A DNA stretch of 22,062 nt, taken from positions 1-22,062 of the forward strand of contig SCVT01000096.1 in the NCBI GenBank assembly GCA_004296815.1. Direction: 5' to 3'. Source of the DNA: Reyranella sp. (GTDB taxonomy: Bacteria > Pseudomonadota > Alphaproteobacteria > Reyranellales > Reyranellaceae). Shown piece by piece: positions 7,980-15,656 of this stretch. The position numbers and the translations under genes are program-made. How positions within the stretch are numbered: position 1 is the stretch's first letter; each line of letters starts with the position of its first letter. The notes beneath the pieces are model-generated. The model was not told the DNA's origin and made no database searches. It was given only the letters and a program-made list of their open reading frames with translations.

Positions 7980-9295
7980 GTGCGCAGCGTCTCCGCGTTC
8001 TGGGCCTGCCGCTTCTCGTCCCACCAGTCACGCATCTGCAGGCCCCAATAGGCAAGCTGAGTCGCCGCACGGCCGAACGGGCCGCCAGCCCAGGACGTGC
8101 CGAACGGCGCGAAGAGCTGCGCGCGCGAGCCATCGCCCAGGATGCCCGCCACGACGGCGTCGGCGCCAGCCGCAGTCTGCGCCACGCCATGGCCGCCGAA
8201 GGCCGAGCAGACCCAGAGGCCCGGCGCGATCTCGCCCACTTGCGGCATCTTGTGCGGCGCATAGCCCATGATGCCGGGCCAGGCATAGGCGATCCTGATG
8301 TCGCGCAGCTGCGGATAGACCGAGACGATGTCGCCGCGCATCATCTCGCGCAGCCGCGGCGGCTCGCGCGTGTCGGTCGTGATGCGGCCGCCCCACAGAA
8401 GGCGATCGCCGTCGACCACCCGATAGTAGTCGCCGGCGCGTCGGGTATCGGAGATCGCGCCGCTCCACCGGATCGCCTCGCCGAGCGCGGCGCCGATCTT
8501 TTCGGTCACGGCGACATAGGTGGCGACCGGCAGCACGGCGCCGGCGATGCCGCCATGAACGACGCCGAGATCGGCATTGCCGGCCAGCACGACGTGGCGC
8601 GCGCTGACCTCGCCTGCTGCCGTCATGAGCCGCCAGCCGTCGCCGTTGCGGGCGAGCCCGGTCGCTTCGGTGGCTTCATGCAAGCGGCCGCTGCGCGCTT
8701 CGATGTCACGCGCCAACGCCAGCGCGAAATTCAGCGGATGGATATGGAAGGACAGCGGATCGTGGATGCCCTGGTGATAGCTCTGCGTGTCGAGCACGTC
8801 CCGCACCTCGGCCGTCGTCCACGGCTCGAAGCTGGCGCCGAGCTGATCGGCGAGCCGACGCGTGCGGTCGGCGAAGTCCAGGCCCTGGTCGGTCCGCGAC
8901 ACGCTGAGCTTGCGGCTGCCCATGAGAATATCAGGGCGGCCCAGTGCCTCGATGGCTTCGCGCACGACGGCGACGCCACGCTTCGATTGCTCGTAGAGAC
9001 GGCGGGCATGGTCGGCGCCCAGCCGTTCGATCAGCGCGCCCGTGCGCAATGCATAGCCCGGACCGACGAAGCCGCCGTTGCGGCCGGAGGCGCCCCAGCC
9101 GATGCGATGGCGCTCGAGCAAGATGACGCGCTTGCCCTGAAGCGCGAGCAGCCGCGCCGTGTGCAGGCCCGCGAAGCCGCCACCCACCACCGCAACGTCG
9201 GCGTCGTCCTGCGAGCCGAGCGGCGGCCGCTTGGGCGCGGAGTCTCGCGTGGCGGCATACCAGCTGGCCGGATAGTCGTCGGGACGCATCGTCAT
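7976..9295 (-). CDS. FAD-dependent oxidoreductase, DAO family (OrdL/PuuB-like)
   Basis: This is a soluble flavoprotein oxidase or dehydrogenase of the D-amino-acid-oxidase fold, which typically oxidises an amine (gamma-glutamylputrescine, sarcosine or similar). The product has 439 residues. The N-terminus DDYPASWYAATR is characteristic of the PuuB/OrdL branch, followed by the Rossmann FAD motif VVGGGFAG (36-43), LLERHRIGWGASGRNGG (FAD-contacting region of DAO enzymes), and a C-terminal flavin motif (GIMGYAPHKMPQVGE and SAFGGHGV). ATG 9295 is placed after GGAGAAGA; an ATG six bases further in (9289) is an alternative. The first gene of a minus-strand set, it overlaps the next gene by ATGA. It is transcribed divergently from the Baeyer-Villiger gene. 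The amine substrate is unknown; a link to the hydroxylase downstream is inferred from coupling. Confidence 0.92.
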   Translation of the reverse strand: MTMRPDDYPASWYAATRDSAPKRPPLGSQDDADVAVVGGGFAGLHTARLLALQGKRVILLERHRIGWGASGRNGGFVGPGYALRTGALIERLGADHARRLYEQSKRGVAVVREAIEALGRPDILMGSRKLSVSRTDQGLDFADRTRRLADQLGASFEPWTTAEVRDVLDTQSYHQGIHDPLSFHIHPLNFALALARDIEARSGRLHEATEATGLARNGDGWRLMTAAGEVSARHVVLAGNADLGVVHGGIAGAVLPVATYVAVTEKIGAALGEAIRWSGAISDTRRAGDYYRVVDGDRLLWGGRITTDTREPPRLREMMRGDIVSVYPQLRDIRIAYAWPGIMGYAPHKMPQVGEIAPGLWVCSAFGGHGVAQTAAGADAVVAGILGDGSRAQLFAPFGTSWAGGPFGRAATQLAYWGLQMRDWWDEKRQAQNAETLRT

Positions 9296-9389
9296 TCTTC
9301 TCCGCGATAAGAGGTGGCACAGGAAGGCTTGCGCGGTCACGCCCCGTGTCGCTTAGTTTGGAAGAATCTCGGAGTTTCCCGGAGGACGT
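9296..9389. promoter_or_regulatory. Divergent intergenic region between FAD oxidoreductase and BVMO genes
   Basis: This 94-bp gap must hold the start signals for both directions. On the plus strand GGAGG at 9381-9385 is four bases before ATG 9390, and on the minus strand GGAG precedes ATG 9295. A weak plus-strand promoter candidate is TTGCGC (9329-9334) with TTAGTT (9353-9358) at 18-bp spacing; the second box is a poor match. ATTCTTC (9294-9300) and GAAGAAT (9361-9367) are perfect inverted 7-mers, but part of the match comes from start-codon and ribosome-site bases, so I give it little weight. Confidence 0.4.
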
Positions 9390-10979
9390 ATGTCGGTCGA
9401 TTTCGATGCGGTGATCATCGGCGCGGGCTTCGGCGGCATGTACATGCTGCACCGGCTGCGACAGAAGGGCTTCACGGCGCGCGTCTTCGAGGCCGGCACG
9501 GGCGTCGGCGGCACCTGGTACTGGAACCGCTATCCCGGTGCGCGCTGCGACGTCGAGAGCGTGCAGTACTCCTACCAGTTCTCGCCCGAGCTCGAGCAGG
9601 AATGGGAATGGTCGGAGCGCTACGCCACCCAGCCCGAGCTGCTGCGCTACGCCAACCACGTCGCCGACCGCTTCGACCTGCGCCGCGACATCAGGTTCGA
9701 GACGCGCGTCACGAAGGCCACGTTCGACGAGAAGGCCAATCTCTGGAGGGTCGAGATGGAAAAGGGCGACAAGGTCGCCGCACGCTTCGTCATCACCGCG
9801 ATGGGCTGCCTGTCCTCGCCCAACACGCCGAAGATCCCGGGCCTCGAGGACTTCAAGGGCCCGACCTATCACACCGGCAACTGGCCGCATGAAGGCGTCG
9901 ACTTCACGGGCAAGACGGTGGGTGTGATCGGCACCGGCTCCTCGGCCATCCAGTCGATCCCGATCATGGCCGGGCAGGCGAGCCATCTCACCGTGTTCCA
10001 GCGCACGGCGAACTACACCGTGCCGGCGCACAACAAGCCGCTCGATCCGGCCTATGTCCGCGACGTGAAGGCAAACTATCGCGAGATGCGCCGCCGCGCC
10101 AAGACCAAGCCCGCCGGCATCGATTTCACCATCAATATGGCCTCGGCCATCGAGACGCCGGCAGCTGAGCGCAACCGCGAGTTCCAGGCGCGCTGGGATT
10201 ACGGCGGGCTGGGCTTCATGGCGTCGTTCTCGGACCTGCTGCTGAACGACGACTCCAACAAGACGGCGGCCGACTTCGTGCGCGCCAAGGTCCTCGAGGT
10301 CGTGAAGGATCCGAAGACGGCCGAAGCGCTGGTGCCGAAGAACATCATCGGCTGCAAGCGGCTCTGCGTGGACGACGGCTACTGGTCCACGTTCAACCGG
10401 CCGAACGTCACGCTGGTCGATATCAGCGACGCAGCCATCGAGCGCATCACGCCGACCGGGCTGCGCGCCAAGGGCCAGGACTACACGTTCGACTGCCTGG
10501 TGCTGGCGACCGGCTTCGACGCCATGACCGGCGCGCTGCTCAAGGTCGACTTCCGCGGTCGCGGCGGCGCGACGTTGAAGGACAAGTGGAACGAGGGGCC
10601 CAAGACCTATCTCGGCCTCACGGTCGTGGGCTTCCCCAACCTCTTCATGATCACCGGACCGGGCAGCCCCTCGGTGCTGACCAACATGCTTCCCTCGATC
10701 GAGCAGCATGTCGACTTCATCGCCGATTGCCTCGAGGCGCTGCGCGCCAGGGGCAAGACGATGATCGAGGCGGAGCCGCAGGCGCAGGAGGCCTGGGTCG
10801 GCCATGTCGGCGAGGTGTCGAACATCACGCTGCGCTCGACCTGCAGCTCCTGGTATGTCGGCGCCAACATCCCGGGCAAGCCCCGCGTGTTCATGCCCTA
10901 TATCGGCGGCCTGCCGGCCTACATCCAGGCCTGTGAGAAAGTCGTGGCCAACGGCTACGAAGGCTTCGCGCTGGCGTAA
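9390..10979 (+). CDS. Type I Baeyer-Villiger monooxygenase (FAD/NADPH)
   Basis: This flavin monooxygenase inserts an oxygen next to a ketone carbonyl, giving an ester or lactone, using NADPH and O2. The 529-residue product has two Rossmann motifs, GAGFGG (11-16, FAD) and GTGSSA (181-186, NADPH). The type I fingerprint FxGxxxHxxxWP lies between them as FKGPTYHTGNWP (155-166). The arginine of TFNRPNV (R337) aligns by eye with the catalytic Arg of phenylacetone and cyclohexanone monooxygenases, and LATGFDAMTGAL is also typical of that branch. The start has a strong GGAGG four bases upstream. The gene stands alone on its promoter side, divergent from the oxidase/hydroxylase cassette and 92 bp upstream of the SRPBCC gene. 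The ketone substrate (cyclic, aryl or steroid) cannot be told from sequence. Confidence 0.95.
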   Translation: MSVDFDAVIIGAGFGGMYMLHRLRQKGFTARVFEAGTGVGGTWYWNRYPGARCDVESVQYSYQFSPELEQEWEWSERYATQPELLRYANHVADRFDLRRDIRFETRVTKATFDEKANLWRVEMEKGDKVAARFVITAMGCLSSPNTPKIPGLEDFKGPTYHTGNWPHEGVDFTGKTVGVIGTGSSAIQSIPIMAGQASHLTVFQRTANYTVPAHNKPLDPAYVRDVKANYREMRRRAKTKPAGIDFTINMASAIETPAAERNREFQARWDYGGLGFMASFSDLLLNDDSNKTAADFVRAKVLEVVKDPKTAEALVPKNIIGCKRLCVDDGYWSTFNRPNVTLVDISDAAIERITPTGLRAKGQDYTFDCLVLATGFDAMTGALLKVDFRGRGGATLKDKWNEGPKTYLGLTVVGFPNLFMITGPGSPSVLTNMLPSIEQHVDFIADCLEALRARGKTMIEAEPQAQEAWVGHVGEVSNITLRSTCSSWYVGANIPGKPRVFMPYIGGLPAYIQACEKVVANGYEGFALA

Positions 10980-11005
10980 CGTCCCTGTAATGGCCGGTCG
11001 GACAA

Positions 11006-11034
11006 TTGACCGCCGCCGGGACATCGCCTAGATA
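11006..11034 (+). promoter_or_regulatory. Candidate sigma-70-type promoter for the SRPBCC-YceI-VOC genes
   Basis: TTGACC (11006-11011) matches the -35 consensus at five of six positions. TAGATA (11029-11034), 17 bp downstream, is a partial -10 match; GATATT two bases later is a slightly better box at 19-bp spacing. The region is locally AT-rich in an otherwise GC-rich window. The predicted start site would fall within or beside the palindrome at 11035-11050, about 25-35 bases before ATG 11072. Confidence 0.5.
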
Positions 11035-11050
11035 TTAACCGGTAGGTTAA
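11035..11050. promoter_or_regulatory. Palindromic operator-like site TTAACCGGTAGGTTAA
   Basis: TTAACC (11035-11040) and GGTTAA (11045-11050) are perfect 6-bp inverted arms separated by GGTA. The site directly follows the candidate -10 box and covers the likely transcription start. That is a position where a dimeric repressor (TetR, MarR, ArsR or similar) would block transcription. No regulator gene is adjacent, so the cognate protein is unknown. Confidence 0.45.
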
Positions 11051-11071
11051 CAAAGGCGCGCGAGGTCGTGC

Positions 11072-11605
11072 ATGTTGAAGACCCTGGCCATCATCGGCAC
11101 GGTCGTCGTCGTCGCGATCGCGGCGATCCTGATCTATGCCGCGACCAAGCCAGATTCCTTCCGCGTCCAGCGCAGCGCCGCCATGAGCGCCGCGCCGGAC
11201 AAGATATTCCCCTACATCGCCGGCCTGAAGCGCTGGCGGGAGTGGTCGCCCTATGAGGAGCGCGATCCTTCGATGAAGCGCACTTACGAGGGCCCGGAGA
11301 GCGGCAAGGGCGCCATCTATGCCTGGGACGGCAACAAGAACGTGGGCTCCGGACGCATGGAGATCCTTGAGGCGACGCCCGCGCGCACCGTCATCAAGCT
11401 CGATTTCTTCAAGCCGTTCGAGGGGCACAACACCGCCGAGATCACGATGGAGCCCAGGGGGAATCAAACGTTTGTCACCTGGGCGATGCATGGACCCAGT
11501 CCCTATATGTCCAAGCTGATGAGCACCTTCATGGATTTCGACGACATGATCGGCCGAGACTTCGCCGCCGGTCTCGCGAAGCTGAAGGTGATCGTCGAGA
11601 AGTAA
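11072..11605 (+). CDS. Membrane-anchored SRPBCC (START-like) domain protein
   Basis: The product has 177 residues. One N-terminal hydrophobic helix (about residues 3-23, LAIIGTVVVVAIAAILIYAA) anchors or exports the protein. It is followed by an SRPBCC ligand-binding domain beginning at FRVQRSAAMSAAPDKIFPYI and including the WREWSPYE segment usual in polyketide cyclase-type members. The C-terminal helix FAAGLAKLKVIVEK closes the hydrophobic cavity in this fold. The family binds small hydrophobic ligands or lipids; the function here is unknown. GAGG six bases before the ATG supports the start. It is the first gene of a likely operon with the YceI gene (22 bp gap) and the VOC gene. Regulation may act through the palindrome upstream. 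Confidence 0.88.
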   Translation: MLKTLAIIGTVVVVAIAAILIYAATKPDSFRVQRSAAMSAAPDKIFPYIAGLKRWREWSPYEERDPSMKRTYEGPESGKGAIYAWDGNKNVGSGRMEILEATPARTVIKLDFFKPFEGHNTAEITMEPRGNQTFVTWAMHGPSPYMSKLMSTFMDFDDMIGRDFAAGLAKLKVIVEK

Positions 11606-11627
11606 CGAGCTGTCCAAGGAGTAGATC

Positions 11628-12254
11628 ATGCACCAGGGAATGCGCGCACTCGCGCTTGCAGTGGCGATCGGAACGACTTCCGTCGTGGCCGTGGAGGCGC
11701 AGACGCTGCCGCCGGGCGTGTTCGCCGCGGAGCGGGACATCGCCCTGGCGACCGCCGGCACGTACACGCTCGACGAATCGCACACCGCCATCGTCGTGCG
11801 CGTCTCCCATCTCGGCTACTCGCACAGCATCTTCCGCTTCGACCGCGCCAAGGGCTCGCTCACCTGGGATCCGGCGGCGATGGAGAAGTCGAAACTCGAG
11901 GTCTCCGTCGAGACGGCGTCGATCACCAGCAACGTGAAGGGCTTCGCCGAGGAGCTGGCGGGCGACAAGTTCCTGAAGTCCAAGGAGTTCCCGCAGGCGA
12001 CCTTCGTGTCGACCGCGTTCAAGCCGGTCGACAAGACTCGCGGCAAGGTCGAGGGCCAGTTCACGCTGATGGGCAAGACGAAGGCCGTCACCTTCGAGGT
12101 CACCCTGATCGGCGCCGGCAAGGGCTTCGGCGGCAAGGCGCGCATGGGCGTCACCGCCGTCGCCAGCATCAATCCGCAGGATTACGGCCTGCCGCCGTTC
12201 TTCACCGATCCGATCCAGATCGTGATCGACACCGAGTTCGAGAGACAGTCCTAG
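11628..12254 (+). CDS. Exported YceI family protein
   Basis: The product has 208 residues: a signal peptide (about 1-24, cleavage probably after VEA) and a YceI lipocalin-like beta-barrel from YTLDESHTAIVVRVSHLGYS onward. Family landmarks seen are the opening Y-x-x-D-x-x-H motif, FRFDRAKGSLTWDP, the TASITSN...LKSKEFPQATF block and the closing MGVTAVASINPQDYGL segment. YceI proteins are periplasmic and bind long isoprenoids such as polyprenyl pyrophosphate or ubiquinone-8 in structures. The start has AAGGAG six bases upstream. Its place between a ligand-binding SRPBCC protein and a VOC protein suggests a shared role with a lipid or quinone-like ligand, which is inference. Confidence 0.94.
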   Translation: MHQGMRALALAVAIGTTSVVAVEAQTLPPGVFAAERDIALATAGTYTLDESHTAIVVRVSHLGYSHSIFRFDRAKGSLTWDPAAMEKSKLEVSVETASITSNVKGFAEELAGDKFLKSKEFPQATFVSTAFKPVDKTRGKVEGQFTLMGKTKAVTFEVTLIGAGKGFGGKARMGVTAVASINPQDYGLPPFFTDPIQIVIDTEFERQS

Positions 12255-12266
12255 GAGGAGAAAGTC

Positions 12267-12698
12267 ATGGCTGTGCAGCCCTACCTGTTCTTCGACGGCA
12301 AGTGCGAGGAAGCGTTGGAGTTCTACAAGAAGGCGCTCGATGCCAAGGTCGAGATGATGATGCGGTTCAAGGAGAATCCGGAACCGCCGCAGCCCGGCGA
12401 TGCGAATTGCGCCGGCCCGATGCCGACGGCGGACATGGCCGAGAAGATCATGCATTCCGCCTTCAAGGTCGGGGATGTGCAGATCCTGGCATCCGACGGC
12501 ATGTGCAGCGGCAAGCCCACGTTCCAGGGCATCTCGCTCGCGCTTTCGGTGAAGACCGAGGCGGAGGCCGACAAGCGGTTCTCGGCTCTTGCCGCCGGCG
12601 GTGAGGTGCAGATGCCGCTCGCGAAGACCTTCTTCTCGCCGAAGTTCGGCATGGTCGCCGACAAGTTCGGCGTCTCGTGGATGGTGATGGTCGACTAG
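12267..12698 (+). CDS. PhnB-like VOC (glyoxalase/3-demethylubiquinone methyltransferase-like) protein
   Basis: The product has 143 residues of the vicinal-oxygen-chelate fold. The N-terminus VQPYLFFDGKCEEALEFYKK and the segment KIMHSAFKVGDVQILASD are typical of the PhnB-like group, and the C-terminus FGMVADKFGVSWMVMV completes the second beta-alpha-beta unit. Members are small cytoplasmic dimers, often annotated as glyoxalase or 3-demethylubiquinone-9 3-methyltransferase domain proteins, and their activity is rarely known. AGGAGGAG lies just upstream of the ATG, 12 bp after the YceI stop, so it closes the three-gene operon. Only 3 bp separate its stop from the stop of the convergent aminotransferase gene. 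Confidence 0.92.
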   Translation: MAVQPYLFFDGKCEEALEFYKKALDAKVEMMMRFKENPEPPQPGDANCAGPMPTADMAEKIMHSAFKVGDVQILASDGMCSGKPTFQGISLALSVKTEAEADKRFSALAAGGEVQMPLAKTFFSPKFGMVADKFGVSWMVMVD

Positions 12699-12701
12699 CT
12701 T

Positions 12702-13931
12702 TCAGACCTTCTCGACGTTGGCGCTGCGCAGCGGCACGCCGAACTCCTTGCGGCAGACCTCGGCGAGGACGGCGACGCCCTCGCGGATCGTCGCGGGGTC
12801 GGGATTGGCGAAGCAGAGGCGCATGCGGTTCTTCGCATAGGCCTTGTTGGACGACCATTCGGGGCCGGGGTTGATCGAGACGCCAGCCGCGAGGGCGGCC
12901 TGCGCGAGTTTCACCGTATCGACCTGTTCGGGCAGCTTGATCCAGAGATAGATGCCGCCCGCCGGGTCGCCGAACTCGGCGGCGGTGCCGAACTGCTCGG
13001 CCAAAGCCTCGCGCAGGGTCTGCAGCTTGGCGTGCAGGGTCTTGTTGAGCTTCGGCACGTGATCGTGGAAGTGCTTGTTGCAGAACTCGGCCAGCACCAT
13101 CTGCTCGAGCGCGCCGGTGCCGGCATCGAGCTTGAGCGCGATGATGCGCGACAGCACGTCCCACTTGGCCACGATGTAGCCGACACGCAGCGCCGGCGCG
13201 ATCGACTTGGAGAACGAGCCGATGTGGATCACGCCCTCGCCCTTGGCCATGGCGTAGAGCGAGGGCGGGCGCTTGCCGCTCCAGATCAGGTCGGAATAGC
13301 ACTCGTCCTCGAAGATCATCACGCCGTACTGGCGGGCGAGCGCCAGCAGTTCGGCGCGGCGCTTCTCGCCCATGATGCCGCCGGTCGGGTTCTGCACGGT
13401 CGGGATGGTGTAGATGTACTTGGGCGTGATGCCCTGCTTCTTCAGCTCGGCGAGCTTCTCCTTCACCACGTCGAGGCGCATGCCTTCCTCGTCGAGCGGG
13501 ATGCCGACCACGTTGACGCCAAGCCGCACCAGCCGGTTGATGGCGCTGCCGTAGGTCTCCTGCTCGATCAGGACCGTGTCGCCCTTGCTGACCAGCAGCC
13601 CGTTGATCAAGTCGAGCGCCTGGGTCGAGCCCGAGATCATCAGGATCTCGTCGGCGGTGCACTCGACGCCGGCGTGGCCCTTGAGCTTCTTCGCCAGGAA
13701 CTCGCGCAGCGGCCGATAGCCCTGCGGGCCGCTGTTCAGGCCATAGGTCGCGAGCGAGGCGCCCTCACGCTTCAGCACCGTGGTCGCCGCCTCGATCAGC
13801 GCATCGACCGGCACGTGCGCGGCGTCGTTGTGACCGCCGATGAAATTGTACTTCGGGAATCCGTTCCACTTGGCAGCCGGCGCCGGGTTGTTGGGCGCGA
13901 GCAACGGCGCGAGATCGAACGGAGCGGTCAT
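12702..13931 (-). CDS. PLP-dependent aminotransferase, fold type I (2-aminoadipate/MocR-like class)
   Basis: The cytoplasmic 409-residue enzyme transfers an amino group from an amino acid to a 2-oxo acid. Seen signatures: GSTQALDLI (phosphate-binding turn, 101-109), NPTGG (N181), FEDECYSDL (D209 and Y212, which contact the PLP ring) and SFSKSIAPALRVGY with the Schiff-base lysine K242. A C-terminal NRMRLCFA supplies the usual carboxylate-binding Arg. The pattern resembles LysN/2-aminoadipate and MocR-type aminotransferases, without the MocR DNA-binding domain. ATG 13931 follows AGGGGAAA at about 7-9 bases; the frame stays open upstream but the translation there is not protein-like. It is last in a minus-strand series after the GltB-like gene, with a 68-bp gap containing a strong hairpin. 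A glutamate donor is plausible given that neighbour. Confidence 0.93.
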   Translation of the reverse strand: MTAPFDLAPLLAPNNPAPAAKWNGFPKYNFIGGHNDAAHVPVDALIEAATTVLKREGASLATYGLNSGPQGYRPLREFLAKKLKGHAGVECTADEILMISGSTQALDLINGLLVSKGDTVLIEQETYGSAINRLVRLGVNVVGIPLDEEGMRLDVVKEKLAELKKQGITPKYIYTIPTVQNPTGGIMGEKRRAELLALARQYGVMIFEDECYSDLIWSGKRPPSLYAMAKGEGVIHIGSFSKSIAPALRVGYIVAKWDVLSRIIALKLDAGTGALEQMVLAEFCNKHFHDHVPKLNKTLHAKLQTLREALAEQFGTAAEFGDPAGGIYLWIKLPEQVDTVKLAQAALAAGVSINPGPEWSSNKAYAKNRMRLCFANPDPATIREGVAVLAEVCRKEFGVPLRSANVEKV

Positions 13932-13946
13932 GGTCGTTTCCCCTGT

Positions 13947-13970
13947 GGTTGGCCCATTGCTGGGCCAGCC
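13947..13970 (-). other. RNA hairpin with GCAA tetraloop between GltB-like and aminotransferase genes
   Basis: On the minus strand the arms GGCTGGCCCA and TGGGCCAACC flank the loop GCAA. Seven base pairs next to the loop are perfect, then there is one C/A mismatch and two more G-C pairs. GCAA is a GNRA tetraloop, which favours a functional RNA stem in this direction. It lies 30 bases after the stop of the GltB-like gene and 15 bases before the aminotransferase start, close to its ribosome site. No T-run follows, so it may be an RNA processing or translation-control stem rather than a terminator. Confidence 0.5.
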
Positions 13971-13999
13971 GCCGGGGATTCGCAACAGCTTTGCGGGAT

Positions 14000-15619
14000 T
14001 CAGGCCGTGGCGCGGAACGAGTGCGGGCTGGCCATGTCCCAGGGCTGGCGCCAACGCGGATTGCCCGAACCCGCGACCAGCTCGCCTTCGGTGAGGGCCG
14101 GGTAGACGTCGGCGAAAGTCACGACTTCGCGCGGCGAGATGCGGCGCGAGATATGGATCGGCTTGAAGTCGGCGGGATGGTCGAGGCCTGCCGCGGCGGT
14201 GAGCTCGGCCAGCTCGTGCAACGTCAGCCGGTGGAAGTTGGCGACGCGCTGGATCTTGTCGGGCACCACCAGCGCGCGCTGGCGTGTCGGGTCCTGCGTG
14301 GCGACGCCGGTCGGGCAGCGGTCGGTGTGGCAGGACTGCGACTGGATGCAGCCCACGGCGAACATGAAGCCGCGCGCGGCGTTGCACCAGTCGGCGCCCA
14401 GCGCCATGGCGCGGACGATGTCGAAGGCGGTGATGATCTTGCCGGCGGCGCCGATCTTGATGCGCTGGCGTGCGCCGATGCCGATCAGCGCGTTGTGCAC
14501 GAAGTAGAGCCCCTGGCGCATCGGCTTGCCGACATGGTCGACGAACTCCATGGGGGCGGCACCGGTGCCGCCTTCCTTGCCGTCGACCACGATGAAGTCC
14601 GGGTAGATGCCGGTCTCGAGCATCGCCTTGCAGATGGCGAGGAACTCCCACTCGTGGCCGATGCAGAGCTTGAAGCCGGCCGGCTTGCCGCCGGAGAGCC
14701 GGCGCATCTCGGCGATGAACTGCATCATCTCGACCGGCGTCGAGAAGGCGGAATGGCTCGAGGGCGAGACGCAGTCCTCGCCCATCGGCACGCCACGCGT
14801 CGCCGAGATCTCGGCGCTTACCTTGGGCGCCGGCAGAACGCCGCCGTGGCCGGGCTTGGCACCCTGGCTGAGCTTCAGCTCGACCATCTTGACCTGCGGA
14901 TTGGCCGCACCTTCGGCGAACCGTTCGGGCGAGAAGGTGCCGTCGGGATTGCGCGCGCCGAAATAGCCCGAGCCGATCTCCCAGATGATGTCGCCGCCGC
15001 CTTCGCGGTGATAGGGGCTGTAGCCGCCCTCGCCGGTGTCGTGCGCGAAGCCGCCGAGCTTGGCACCGCCGTTCAGGGCGCGGATCGCGTTGGCGCTGAG
15101 CGCGCCGAAGCTCATGGCCGAGATGTTGAAGATCGAGGCCGAGTAGGGCCGGGTGCAGTCGGGGCCGCCGATGATGATCCGGAACGGGTCCTTGGTGACG
15201 GGGCGCGGCGCGATCGAATGCGACATCCATTCGTATCGGTCGGCATAGACGTCGTAGGTCGTACCGAACGGGCGCACGTCGAGCGTGTTCTTGGCGCGCT
15301 GGTAGACGATCGCGCGGCGGTCGCGCGGGAAGGGCATGCCGTCCTTGTCGCCCTCGAAGAAGTACTGGCGCATCTCGGGCCGAATGGCCTCGAAGATGAA
15401 GCGCAGGTGCGCCGCGACCGGGTAGTTGCGCAGGATCGAATGGCTGTCCTGCATGTAGTCGTACAGGCCGAGCGCCGACAGGAACGCGGCGACCAGGAAG
15501 CAGATGCCGATCCACCAATGCGGATCGGCCATCCAGGCGAGGCCGAAGCCGACCGCGGCGAGGCAGGCGAGAGTCCAGGTGATGAAGCGTGGCGTGAAGG
15601 GCAGCGGCAGCGATCGCAT
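14000..15619 (-). CDS. Membrane-anchored FMN-binding glutamate synthase domain protein (GltB-like)
   Basis: The 539-residue protein carries two N-terminal hydrophobic segments (about 12-30 and 34-52) followed by a glutamate synthase FMN/Fe-S barrel. Seen motifs are SFGALSANAI (170-179), the GEGGYS turn, SQGAKPGHGGVLP (251-263), VDGKEGGTGAAP (346-357, FMN phosphate region) and C424, C430 and C435 in GCIQSQSCHTDRCPTG, which match the 3Fe-4S cysteines of GltB. There is no glutaminase domain, and no NADPH subunit gene is adjacent, so it is not classical glutamate synthase. Such short proteins (YerD-like) are widespread and of uncertain function. GGGGGAG precedes ATG 15619. The 37-bp spacing from the MsrQ-like gene upstream suggests co-transcription, so the haem protein may exchange electrons with it (inference). 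Confidence 0.92.
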   Translation of the reverse strand: MRSLPLPFTPRFITWTLACLAAVGFGLAWMADPHWWIGICFLVAAFLSALGLYDYMQDSHSILRNYPVAAHLRFIFEAIRPEMRQYFFEGDKDGMPFPRDRRAIVYQRAKNTLDVRPFGTTYDVYADRYEWMSHSIAPRPVTKDPFRIIIGGPDCTRPYSASIFNISAMSFGALSANAIRALNGGAKLGGFAHDTGEGGYSPYHREGGGDIIWEIGSGYFGARNPDGTFSPERFAEGAANPQVKMVELKLSQGAKPGHGGVLPAPKVSAEISATRGVPMGEDCVSPSSHSAFSTPVEMMQFIAEMRRLSGGKPAGFKLCIGHEWEFLAICKAMLETGIYPDFIVVDGKEGGTGAAPMEFVDHVGKPMRQGLYFVHNALIGIGARQRIKIGAAGKIITAFDIVRAMALGADWCNAARGFMFAVGCIQSQSCHTDRCPTGVATQDPTRQRALVVPDKIQRVANFHRLTLHELAELTAAAGLDHPADFKPIHISRRISPREVVTFADVYPALTEGELVAGSGNPRWRQPWDMASPHSFRATA

Positions 15620-15656
15620 GTCTTGGTTCTCCCCCGAGCCCGCACTCTAGCGCACT

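Noticed and set aside
5961..8051. Plus-strand open frame of about 700 codons antisense to the left molybdenum hydroxylase
   Set aside because: It is low-complexity V, D, G, R-rich translation with no recognisable domain, while the opposite strand has all motifs of the hydroxylase.
8931..11024. Minus-strand open frame antisense to the Baeyer-Villiger gene
   Set aside because: The opposite strand encodes a complete BVMO with all motifs, and the antisense translation resembles no protein.
13932..15518. Upstream extension of the aminotransferase frame suggesting a 938-residue fusion
   Set aside because: Residues before ATG 13931 are arginine-rich shadow of the GltB-like gene, and the aminotransferase domain starts normally at that ATG with a ribosome site.
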